DNA of 64,000 bases from Odiellus spinosus (lineage: Eukaryota; Arthropoda; Arachnida; Opiliones; Phalangiidae), in NCBI GenBank assembly GCA_963920705.1, contig OY987233.1, positions 2,904,001 through 2,968,000 on the forward strand. The letters run 5' to 3'. The position numbers and the translations under genes were made by a program. Positions 55,862 through 64,000 of the stretch are shown here, piece by piece (position 1 is the stretch's first letter; each line of letters starts with the position of its first letter). Under the pieces are notes generated by a model. The model did not search any database and was not told the origin of the DNA. It saw nothing but the letters and a program-made list of their open reading frames with translations.

Positions 55862-56135
55862 AATAGATAAATATATAAAAAGCTCAGTTCGGCTTGATCA
55901 ACTTGTTAGTTTAGCGGCTGCGTCACTGTAGACGTCACTCATCCCCTAGAGTTCCGGATGTAAAAAGAGCGCAGGCGCGGAGAAAGCAGGCGTTAAGCTT
56001 GAGAGTAAAACTAGAGATCTTTAGAATTTTGTCATTCTGACTGCGGGCGCCGTGTTTCTGTACAAGAAACGTCACAGGTGACGTCGACGCTCAACTTACG
56101 AAAAAGGACTCCTCCCTTTTATATATTTATCTATT
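55862..56135 (-). mobile_element. MITE family J, copy 2
   Basis: The 274-base reverse counterpart of 47235-47508, starting AATAGATAAATATATAAAAA and ending TTTATATATTTATCTATT. Its last base directly adjoins a CAGGGCTCCCAG element. Confidence 0.9.
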
Positions 56136-56258
56136 CAGGGCTCCCAGCCCAAAGTCCACAAAATATTATAGGTATTATAGGTCCAAAATGCCAAAATTAT
56201 AGGATATTATAGGTCCACCTGGGAATTCTAGGTATTTACAGGTACTCTGGGAGCCCCG
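56136..56258. mobile_element. Possible hAT-like MITE (CAGGGCTCCCAG)
   Basis: CAGGGCTCCCAG at the left and CTGGGAGCCCCG at the right pair with one mismatch. The interior is AT-rich with repeated ATTATAGGT. No TSD is visible, so the assignment is tentative. Confidence 0.55.
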
Positions 56259-56299
56259 TGAATAAAATTTTTAGTTAAATCATTTGATTTTATACCACA

Positions 56300-56785
56300 A
56301 AATTAACTTCAAAATGAAAATTTAAATAATATATTAATTTTTGGTTCGATATATGATGTAGTTTATTTCTGGAACGTAACTTATGATAATTTTCATACGA
56401 AAGGCACATTTGACTTGATCTGGGTTAAGTACTTTTACGAAAAAAACCGCGCGAAAGCAACATTATCAACTGAAGCCAAGCGTTGTGATGACGTCATCAA
56501 TAAGGTCGCGTGATTTCGCTATTGTATAGAGTCTAGAGTTGATTCTCGCGCGTTCTGGCACCAGTAATAAGGTCGCTTTCGCGCGGTATTTTTCGTAAAA
56601 GTACTTAATCTAGATCAAATCAACTACCTATCGTACGAAAATTAAGTTTAATTTCGTTCCAGAAATAAACTATGTCATATATCGGAGCCTATATTTTTTA
56701 AACATTTTCAATGCTGAGGTTTGAAATTTTGAACATGGCGTTTTAATAGTATGATAAAACTAAAAATATAATCTAAAGGAATTCG
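56300..56785. mobile_element. Fold-back family K, longest copy
   Basis: The left CGATATATGATGTAGTTTAT and the right ATAAACTATGTCATATATCG pair, as do GAAAGGCACATTTGACTTG and its counterpart near 56615-56632. Outside these, 56700-56785 is the reverse complement of the left flank of the 45.8 kb copy, so the element extends to about 56785. The centre has TGATGACGTCATCA. Confidence 0.8.
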
Positions 56786-56902
56786 AAAAAAATGTTAAGT
56801 TTGCGCCTATTGACGTTTTCCACGCAAACATTATTTACTGCGCATTTTTCTTTCCAACGTTCCAAACTTTACTGAGTGATTGCGCCCACTATCTTCCACT
56901 AG

Positions 56903-57165
56903 AGCCGCGTTCATACCAGGCCTTGGAATCGATTTAAACCGTTTCAAAACGTTTCGCTAGAGTCGTATGAACGGGAAACCGTCTTTTATCGAATTTATTT
57001 GATTCGATTTCTCAAAACTGCTTCGGGAACCAGTTTCGTACCGATTCGGTTTCAACAACCGATAGATGAAGCTACGATAAATCGATTTATAAAGATAGTG
57101 CGTGAACGCGTGACGCTTAAAACGATTCCTGGCGATTTGAATATCGGTAACCTATTAAGAAATGC
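56903..57165 (+). mobile_element. MITE family B, right end shortened
   Basis: AGCCGCGTTCATACCAGGCC to ATTAAGAAATGCTATA; the inner part of the right end is deleted. It is followed tail to tail by another B. Confidence 0.86.
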
Positions 57166-57169
57166 TATA

Positions 57170-57447
57170 AGCTACGGTCTTAGCATTTCTTAATCGATTT
57201 GAATCGGATAAAATCAAACTGATATTTGAATCGCCAGGAATCGTTTTAAGAGGTGTTCACGCGTTATCTTTATAAATCGATTTATTGTAGCTTCATCTAT
57301 CTGCTGTTGAAACCGAATCGGTACGATACTGGTTCCCGAAGCAGTTTCAAGAAATCGAATCAAATCGATTCGAGAAAAGACGCTTTCCCGTTCTCAAACG
57401 TTTTGAAACGGTTTAAATCGATTCCAAGGCCTAGTGTGAACGGGGCT
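57170..57447 (-). mobile_element. MITE family B, complete reverse copy
   Basis: AGCTACGGTCTTAGC to CCTAGTGTGAACGGGGCT. With the preceding plus copy it forms an inverted pair of about 545 bases. Confidence 0.87.
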
Positions 57448-58090
57448 ATATTAACTAAAGAGTAAAGCTCTACTCGCGGTGGTGGGCGCAGAGGCTATTT
57501 ATACAAAACGTAATTTAAATAAATGGCAACACTTTCGAGTCAGTTTTGGGGAAGTGAGGTTTTGGCGAGGGGATTCTCTGAGCCTAGTTTCCTATCTCGT
57601 AAGGTATATACCTTCTCCGTTTCTATCACAAAAACCCCTATAGACGACTCTGATAAAATCAATAATCCAATATATTACTAGGTTAGGTGTCTTTCCCTAT
57701 AAAATCACCCACTTCCATCCCTACACCCCTTTTTCTTCTTTTGAAAGGGTTTTTATCTTCTTTTTTTTCCCCTTTTTTTAGGGAAACTGAGCTAAAGATA
57801 GCATAAAAGAGGAGGCTACGACCTGTAGCAAATTCAACGTCATTTTGGGGAGATGGTTTGATAGGGGTCATACCCCTCGGAATTTTTATATATATAGTAA
57901 TATTGGGAAAACGAGAGAAGTTACTTGAAACGATGCTTGAATGGTTTTGTAAAGGAATATATATTTATGGTGTTAGCTTTCTCAATTTATACGTTTTATT
58001 TCATAGAAATATTAGGCATATATATATATATATATATATAATTTTTATTAATTATATTAAAAATATTATTTGCTTAAAACGGGTTATTTA
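57448..58090. other. Unassigned sequence
   Basis: The frame at 57858-58136 (92 codons) crosses an (AT)n microsatellite at about 58018-58042; the minus frame 57683-57871 covers a T-rich tract. Neither is supported as a gene. Confidence 0.4.
58018..58042. repeat. (AT)n microsatellite
   Basis: About 12 uninterrupted AT units. Confidence 0.9.
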
Positions 58091-58853
58091 CAAAAGTCTA
58101 TCACTTTATTACATAAAAGTAAACAACTACCCGTAGCGTAATACTATCAGTAGAGGCCCATTTTTACGTCATAGCTCATCACTTAAAATTATATAAAAAG
58201 TTATCACCCGTGTCTGCCTCAAATGATTTGGACTCTTCCTCAATATTTTGAGTCGGGAGAGTGGGGCGGAATTTAGGCGGGCCGCGTTTGACTATATTGT
58301 CTTCGGTTTGCGTCCTCTTGCGCAGTTTCCCACTTGCGCATTTTCATTTGCGCAGTAGCCATTTGCGCATTTCCATTTGCGCGGTTTGCCATTTGCGTGG
58401 TTTGCCATTCGAGCTGTCCACAAGAGGGACAGGCTAGTTCGAGTGATTAACTAACCAAACCTAACATAACCTGCAAATGAACAGTGTGCAAATGAAAAAA
58501 GCGCAAATGAAAAACTGCGCAAATGAAAAACTGCGCAAATGAAAAACTGCGCAAATGAAAAACTGCGCAAATGAAAAACTGCGCAAATGAAAAACTGCGC
58601 AAAAGGAAATGCGCTTGTGGGAAATGCGCAAAAGGGAACTGAGCAATTGGAAACTTACCTTTTCTTCCCCCAACTCCAGGAATTTCTCCGCAGAGTGGCG
58701 CTTCCTCCGTTCACAATTTACATGGTGACTACGGTCGTTAGAATGTGACAGTGTCACGAATCAGAATCTGCCGATACATTTACCCTGACGTTTGCTGATA
58801 GTATTAAGTTACGGGGCATAGTTTACTTTTATGGAATAAAGTGATAGACTTTG
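58091..58853 (+). mobile_element. MITE family A, copy 12, split by a fold-back with tandem arms
   Basis: Left end CAAAAGTCTATCACTTTATT; family A continues to TATATTGTCTTC at 58304, then a foreign block (58305-58663), then A resumes with CTTCCCCCAACTCC and ends AAAGTGATAGACTTTG. CTTC on both sides may be a 4-base duplication. Confidence 0.88.
58305..58663. mobile_element. Foldback-type insert with tandem repeats in its arms
   Basis: The left arm has about six TTTGCGCA-type units (58313-58405), and the right arm has six perfect 16-base units GCGCAAATGAAAAACT (58501-58596) plus variants, so the arms pair. The middle reads CGAGCTGTCCACAAGAGGGA and ACCAAACCTAACATAACC. Arms built of short tandem repeats resemble Foldback elements of Drosophila. 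The minus frame 58461-58757 is a repeat by-product. Confidence 0.75.
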
Positions 58854-59540
58854 GGAAACAAATTTAACTTCATTTTAAATTATATTTAGAATTTGGGTTA
58901 AGCACTAATTGAGTTTAATTATTCAAGTAACAGGTTCACAAAAACATCCGTGATTTCTGAATAAACTTCACCCTTAATAATTACGAACTGAGTGAGTATA
59001 CGACACTAAAAATAGGATTGATGCTACTAGGCATCTTTTACAATTTTGTCAGGTTGTAATCCTACTCGATTGGTTAGGATCTTCGTGGATTTCTCGCTTC
59101 CGCGAAGCGCTTCGCTATCACCGTGAATTTTAATGACTTTTAGAATAAAGAAGAAAAAAAAAATATGTTCGTTGAAGCTTGAAATCCTCGTCTCTACCCT
59201 CATCACCCAACGATTGCTAAAAGCTTTAGCATCGTGGGGTCCGCGAAGAAGCCAAGTTTTTAAACTCAATTTATTTGCATCCCAATTTTTTTTTTTTTTT
59301 TTTTTTTATTTTTTTCAGAGATGGATCATAAGGCTTAAGAGGCAAAATTTCTCCGAAACCTAGGATGAGATGAAAGGTGGGTTTTCATGTTTTGCTTATG
59401 ATGTATTAAGCCTATAATGAACTCATCTAAAATATGTAATTCACTAGGTACGTCTGTCTGTCTGTCTGGAATGCTGAAATACACACGAAAACTTAGATGC
59501 ACTATGATAAACTTCGATATAAATTGAATTTGCATATTTA
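58854..59540. other. Unassigned sequence
   Basis: A perfect 14-base palindrome GCGAAGCGCTTCGC lies at about 59102-59115 and a poly-T tract at 59287-59307. TCACTAGGTACGTCTGTC at about 59442 recalls 8217. The overlapping frames at 59027-59269 and 59133-59363 show no recognisable domain. Confidence 0.35.
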
Positions 59541-59856
59541 TTTTAAATTGAATTTATTTTCGGAATCACCATGACAAATTTTTTGGAATTTGTAGACACG
59601 CTTAATGTGTTTAAATTAATTTCTGTATCGTAAATTTTAATAAAAGTAAGTATAAATTCGGGTTAATCATATTATTTTAGCCTTCAACAGTGCTTGTAAT
59701 GTCGTAACATTAAAAGAATAGGCCGGCGTTCGATGCCTAAGACATTGGGCATCAAACCCCGTCCTATTCTGTCAAGGTTAGTATATTACAAGCACTGTTA
59801 AAGGCTGAAATAATATGATTGGCCCGAATTTATATTTCCATTAAGTAAATTTTACT
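59541..59856. mobile_element. Fold-back MITE family G, both outer ends missing
   Basis: Left arm from TTTATTTTCGGAATCACCAT, centre AATAGGCCGGCGTTCGATG, right arm to ATATGATTGGCCCGAATTTA, where it breaks off. Confidence 0.82.
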
Positions 59857-60231
59857 GCCGACTTTGAATTAAATTAAAGCTTATGTGAAGATTGTCAGAA
59901 AATATTCACGTGAAAATTCAACTTCAAAGCGATGGCCGATGAAAAATAAGGGGTGTATGAGAAAATTGAGGTGATAGGGAGCCGCTGGTGATCAACTTTT
60001 TAGAAAATGGGATGAGGATGAAAAGGGATGAAGATTGAAATAAAAAGAATGTTGAACGAAAAGGGGCTAAAGAAGTCGGCTTCGAGAGAGTGCTGGTTAT
60101 AAAGCTTTGGCTTTTTCCCTTCCCACTCGTCAGGCTCTCGACAGATTTGCTCCTGTTTGAGTAAACAGATTTTTGTATCGCCGGAAAAATTATGGTCTAA
60201 AGGTTCTTTCACAAACCCCAAACAAACGGAC
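59857..60231. other. Unassigned sequence
   Basis: No gene or repeat recognised; the minus frame 60000-60395 runs from here into family A and its poly-A tract. Confidence 0.35.
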
Positions 60232-60345
60232 GGTGTAAATAGTGAATGGAGGAAGCGCCACTCTTTGGAGAAATTGCGGAGTTGGGGTGGGGAGACAATA
60301 TAGCCAAGCGCGGCCCGCCTAAATCCCAACACTCTCTCTCGACTC

Positions 60346-60376
<31 letters not shown>

Positions 60377-60520
60377 GGGGAAGAGTCCAAATCACTCGAG
60401 CCAGACAGGGGTGATGACTTTTTGGCTATTTTTAAGCGATGGGCTATGACGTAAAACTGGACCTTTGCTGATAGTTTTAAGCTAAGAGGCGTTGTCTACT
60501 TTTTTGGAATAAAGTGATAT
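60232..60520 (-). mobile_element. MITE family A, copy 13, left part missing, poly-A expansion
   Basis: Begins at GGTGTAAATAGTGAATGG and ends near AATAAAGTGATATT. Where other copies read GACTCAAAATATCG this one has a run of 29 A (60346-60374). This is the same internal site at which the satellites of copy 4 begin. Confidence 0.87.
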
Positions 60521-61161
60521 TTTAATTCAGTTTATTTCATTTGGACTTTTTTAGCCTAAATTAGTTGATTTCTGCTCATTGGGTAAGCTAATATTAAACA
60601 TTTCCGACGAAGTGTATAACTCAGATTATCTTTCATATTATTAATTTTCACGCAATATATAAATTAAAAAAACTTAAGTTTTAGTTTACTAAATCGTTTT
60701 AGAATGGCTCTGCCATCTTCTATTATTAAACTATAAATTCCTTCAGCACCATAAACACTCGAGACCAATTAAAATTTTCTAAATATATTTTAATACCATC
60801 TATATTAAATTTTCAGACGAAAAAAAAAACGAAAAACAATAGCCCCCATATATTTCGCGAGATCAAAAATTTAATTAAATAGGCCGTGGTACTAAAACCC
60901 TAGAGTATTATAGAGCTTGTAAAGCGATTTTTCTTCTTTTTCCCCCCAGTTTCCTTAATTCCCTATGCCACCTCTCTCCGTCTAGGAACCCCTAAACTTT
61001 TAATGAGACGGAATATACCGCAATTCGATCTTGTCTATTAAATGTTCTTAAGCAACTCCCTCCCCCACTGAAGTTCTCCCAGCGACTCCGCTTCTTCTTT
61101 CACATCCCTTCACCATGGAGGAACTAAAGATGGAGTCACAGACTAAATTCTTCAGATTTAT
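60521..61161. other. Unassigned sequence
   Basis: No gene or repeat family was recognised. Confidence 0.35.
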
Positions 61162-61664
61162 CAGAAGTCTATCACTTTATTCCATAAAAGTAAACAACGC
61201 CCTGTAGCTTAAAGGTCTATGATTTATTTTGCCTCTCACCCGCCTGTTTCACTGGAAGTGGGCTCACTTTCTGAGCTTCCCCTTGGAAAGCGAGGCAAGA
61301 GAAAGCCTGGAGGGTGAGTTTGTTTCCAGGGTGACAGGCAGAAGTAACCCTAGGCCTTCAATAATATCAGCAAAGGACCAGGTAAACGTACTAGCCCATC
61401 ACTTAAAACTAGCCAAAAAAGTCATCACCCCTGTCTAGCTCGAGTGATTTGGACTCTTCCTCGATATTTTGAGTCAGGAGAGGGACGGAATTTAGGCGGG
61501 CCGCGCTTGACTATATCGTCTTCCCCGCAAATCCGGAATTTCTCTCCATTTACACCATCTGGGGCCGAGAAAGTGTCTCGTATCAGAATCAACCCGAACC
61601 TTTGCTGATAGTATTAAGCTACAGGACGTTGTTTACTTTTAAGGAATAAAGTGAAAGACTTTTG
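61162..61664 (+). mobile_element. MITE family A, copy 14, with a foreign insert
   Basis: Left end CAGAAGTCTATCACTTTATT, right end AGTGAAAGACTTTTG; flanks GATTTAT and GTCTTAT agree at five of seven positions. A block of about 148 bases interrupts the left inverted repeat between TAGCTTAA and TAATATCAGC. The GCGGCCGC region is deleted to GGGGCCGAG. Confidence 0.87.
61213..61360. mobile_element. Insert in family A copy 14
   Basis: Composition is unlike the surroundings (CCCGCCTGTTTCACTGG, GAGGCAAGAGAAAGCCTGG). TGCCTCTCACCC at 61230 pairs with GGGTGACAGGCA ending at 61340 with one mismatch, suggesting a small inverted-repeat element; 15-20 bases each side remain unexplained. No TSD found. Confidence 0.5.
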
Positions 61665-61976
61665 GTCTTATAAAGGCGACCTAGTTCGGCTTGATAGTTA
61701 AAAACAAATACTACTTCAGTTATGTTAGAACCAACCTATTCTGTATACGTATTTTTCTAGTCCAACGACAAAATGGGTTAGAATTAAAAACTAGTTGTCG
61801 TTTATGACATCTGTTAAAGCCGACGGGTAGGGGTAATTTTTTTTTGTTAAGGAGATTCAATAGTTAGTTCATAGTTACAAAACCTAAACCGATTTCCAGC
61901 CTTTTGAAGAATCAAATTGAATATTGAAGATAGTATTTATATTTGTTGATCAAAGATCTACACGGGCAAGGTTAGT

Positions 61977-62531
61977 AAAGAGACAGGTTAGGCAGATTCT
62001 GACGTCAGCCGGAAGTTACCTAGCGCGCAGCCATCTTCCAAATTCCTTTGACAATTGCTAGATGGCGGTTTATATTGTAATTACGGCGGGAATTTCAAAC
62101 TAATATCCAATATGTTGTTTCCAATGAACGTTGCCAGGTGGCACTTAGTAATTCGATTGTCATATAGCGTAGGTAACGCTTTAACATACGTTTCACTATA
62201 ATCAAGCATAAATATATATATATATATAATTTATATATATATAATTTATATATATATAATTTATATATTATAATTTTTAAGCAGACGCCGGTCGTTCAGT
62301 TTAGTTCAGTTCAGTTCGTATTCCACTCAGTCGCTTGAGTCGGCTTGACCTTAATGCCACCTGGCAACGTTCATTGGAAACAACATATTGGATATTAGTT
62401 TGAAATTCCCGCCGTAATTACAATATAAACCGCCATCTAGCAATTGTCAAAGGAATTTGGAAGATGGCTGCGCGCTAGGTAACTTCCGGCTGACGTCAGA
62501 ATCTGCCTAACCTGTCTCTTTACTAACCTTG
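61977..62531. mobile_element. MITE family I, copy 2, long fold-back, 8-base TSD
   Basis: The ends CAAGGTTAGTAAAGAGACAG match copy 1 and the TSD TACACGGG is perfect (61969-61976 and 62532-62539). Unlike copy 1 the arms pair for about 165 bases, to GTTGCCAGGTGGCA. The unpaired centre (about 62145-62350) holds an AT microsatellite and TTCAGTTTAGTTCAGTTCAG. Confidence 0.95.
62210..62275. repeat. AT-rich minisatellite in family I
   Basis: Repeated AATTTATATATATAT units of about 15-17 bases follow an (AT)n run. It lies at the centre of family I copy 2 and may favour cruciform extrusion. Confidence 0.85.
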
Positions 62532-62539
62532 TACACGGG

Positions 62540-63435
62540 AAACCCCAAAATTTATAAATTGGCCTTTCTAAACCGGTTCAAAACCGGTTTGGTATGATCG
62601 TAGATTTGTAGAATTATCAATCAGCTACTCCCTCTACAGTTCCTCCGAGCCTTCACTCTTGAGGGAAAAGGAAACGAAGAGAGAATAGCATCCGCGTACG
62701 AGACTCCGAGAAACTTACAGGAAAACTCTTTTAGTATTACAAGTTCTTCCTTCTCGGTATTTCTCTTTCAATACCGAGAACCAGGCGAGGATTGTACCAC
62801 GAGTAAAGCTCGAATAGCGAAAAAATAAGCGCAAGGAGTTTTGTAAACTAAGAGTGATTGCTTTAACTATATATGTACGTTTCTATCGTCTCTCGTACTT
62901 TTCCTTCGACGTGTAAGCATCAATGCGTATCTTCTGGAAGAGCATCGCGAAAGGAAGCTCGGGAAAAAGAGCCCGAAGATGTACGAAGTTCGTTTCATCC
63001 GCGATGTTTGATACTAAAATCTATATAACGCTACCAACATTAAGCTTCGAGAAACGAGTGGCGCGTTATCTACGCGATTGGGGATAAGTTGGAAATGAAA
63101 TGAACTTCGTATAAAAAGGGGGATAGAGGGCCCAGGCAATGACGCGTATTTAGTGAAGCGTAAAAATGATTGCAGTCCTGACTAAATTGATTGGGAATAA
63201 GGAAGGTTCGGGGGTATAAGGGGTGAGTAAGGAAAAACTCAACGAACCTAAGGATTCGCTTTCTTATTCCTTATTCCTTACAATAATACTTCATAAGTAT
63301 CTTCCTCTTTATCGTAAGACCTATAGCTATCGTATCTACTTATACGAAGTAAAGCGTACTTAAAGGGATAATAGTCTCTGGAAACAAGTTATTTTTAATC
63401 GATTTAGACAACCAAAACGGGTATGTAGGTATATT
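62540..63435. other. Unassigned CpG-rich unique block
   Basis: No gene found. A 9-base-stem hairpin (CTCGGTATT/AATACCGAG, 62753-62778), the inverted pair AAACCGGTTCAAAACCGGTT near 62571, and a solitary TTAA-AGGGATAATAG terminus followed by a family F-like TTATTTTTAATCGATTTAGA (63359-63415) were noted. Confidence 0.4.
63110..63118 (+). promoter_or_regulatory. Possible TATA box
   Basis: TATAAAAAG followed by a G-rich stretch. No initiator consensus or reading frame downstream; likely chance. Confidence 0.12.
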
Positions 63436-63774
63436 CAGAAGCCGATGAAACCCTCCTTTGAAGTCTACTACTCCAATGTTACATATAGCGCTCCTCTCTG
63501 TATGGGTAAAATTCCCAATTTTACGAGATCGGAGGGGTCCTACTTCATACCCCTCTGTCTACGGAAAATTGGAAATTCTCTCTCTCTCCACAAACGATGA
63601 CGTTTTTTGGACGAACTCCAAGGCTGCTAGAGATATTCGCTCGACGAGCTCCCGCTCCGAAAACATCTACCGTTAGGAGGCGTACGGATCGCGCCTTTTG
63701 AGAATAACCCATACAGAGAGGGGTAGACAAGACCCGGGAGTAATGACTTCAAAGGAGGTTTTCATCGGCTTCTG
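63436..63774 (+). mobile_element. MITE family C, copy 4, 7-base TSD
   Basis: The 339-base copy starts CAGAAGCCGATGAAACCCTC. The 7-base TSD GTATATT is perfect (63429-63435 and 63775-63781). Frames at 63458-63676 and 63545-63730 are by-products. Confidence 0.94.
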
Positions 63775-64000
63775 GTATATTTCAATGAGCAACGCTATTT
63801 TAAAACCAAGTGTAAGAAATAATATAGACATATGTCGGTGATACGTTGTCAAAAATTAGCCTGGGGTCTCCTAAAGACCCTACACTTTACCTCTACCCTG
63901 TGTAGAGTCAGTGACCTTATTTTGTTAACTCGTAAAGTTACTACGCATTAAAAATTTGCTATTGTCAGACGGTGTTTTCATTTGCGTGTAAATATCTAAC

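Noticed and set aside
58461-58757. 98-codon minus-strand frame
   Set aside because: Its repeated AQFFICAVFHLRSFSF pattern is a translation of the 16-base tandem units in the fold-back insert.

Overview
This 64 kb window looks like nuclear DNA of an animal, most likely an invertebrate and possibly an arthropod. The reasons are the AT-rich background without visible CpG depletion, the dense load of short non-autonomous DNA transposons, the satellite arrays and the lack of any compact gene layout. No protein-coding gene, tRNA or rRNA could be supported. Every long open reading frame lies in a tandem repeat or a transposon, and the rest are short chance frames. Family names (A, B, C and so on) are local labels; copies were found by eye and their outer limits are approximate unless a target duplication is quoted.

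The window is largely a mosaic of inverted-repeat elements that sort by target-site duplication (TSD). (1) Families A (14 copies), C (4), E (2) and H (2) start with CA, end with TG and make 7-base TSDs. Eight perfect TSDs fit R-T-W-N-W-A-Y, close to the GTAGTAC target of the P-superfamily element Galileo. (2) Families D, F, G and S are flanked by TTAA and start AGGG, which matches the TTAAAGGRR signature of T2/Kolobok-type MITEs. (3) Family B (about 15 copies or parts) makes 3-base TSDs in two readable cases and often sits inside itself. (4) Family I and a small CAGGGG element make 8-base TSDs, hAT-like for the latter. Families J and K, a 1.4 kb nested element and several single fold-backs complete the set.

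Layout: 0.5-9 kb holds A, B, D, E, K and S copies. 10.2-11.4 kb is one A copy swollen by 20-base and 30-base tandem arrays, the first split by a hAT-like insert. 12 kb is a 41/21-base array. 13.5-18.3 kb has a B-in-B nest, C, S and a duplicated 162-base block. 19-20.8 kb has H and a large fold-back. 21-32.5 kb carries B, D, G, H and a diverged tandem array at 28 kb. 33.3-35.0 kb is a 23-base satellite of about 73 units. 35.6-49 kb mixes A, B, C, D, E, F, G, I, J, K and a nested 1.4 kb element. 50.2-51.2 kb is 45 apparently identical 21-base units. 52-64 kb returns to A, B, C, D, F, G, I, J and K.

No pathway can be described. The biology is in the repeats: two clans of non-autonomous elements that each probably depend on a transposase encoded elsewhere, and family A copies that seem to seed new tandem repeats at two fixed internal sites.
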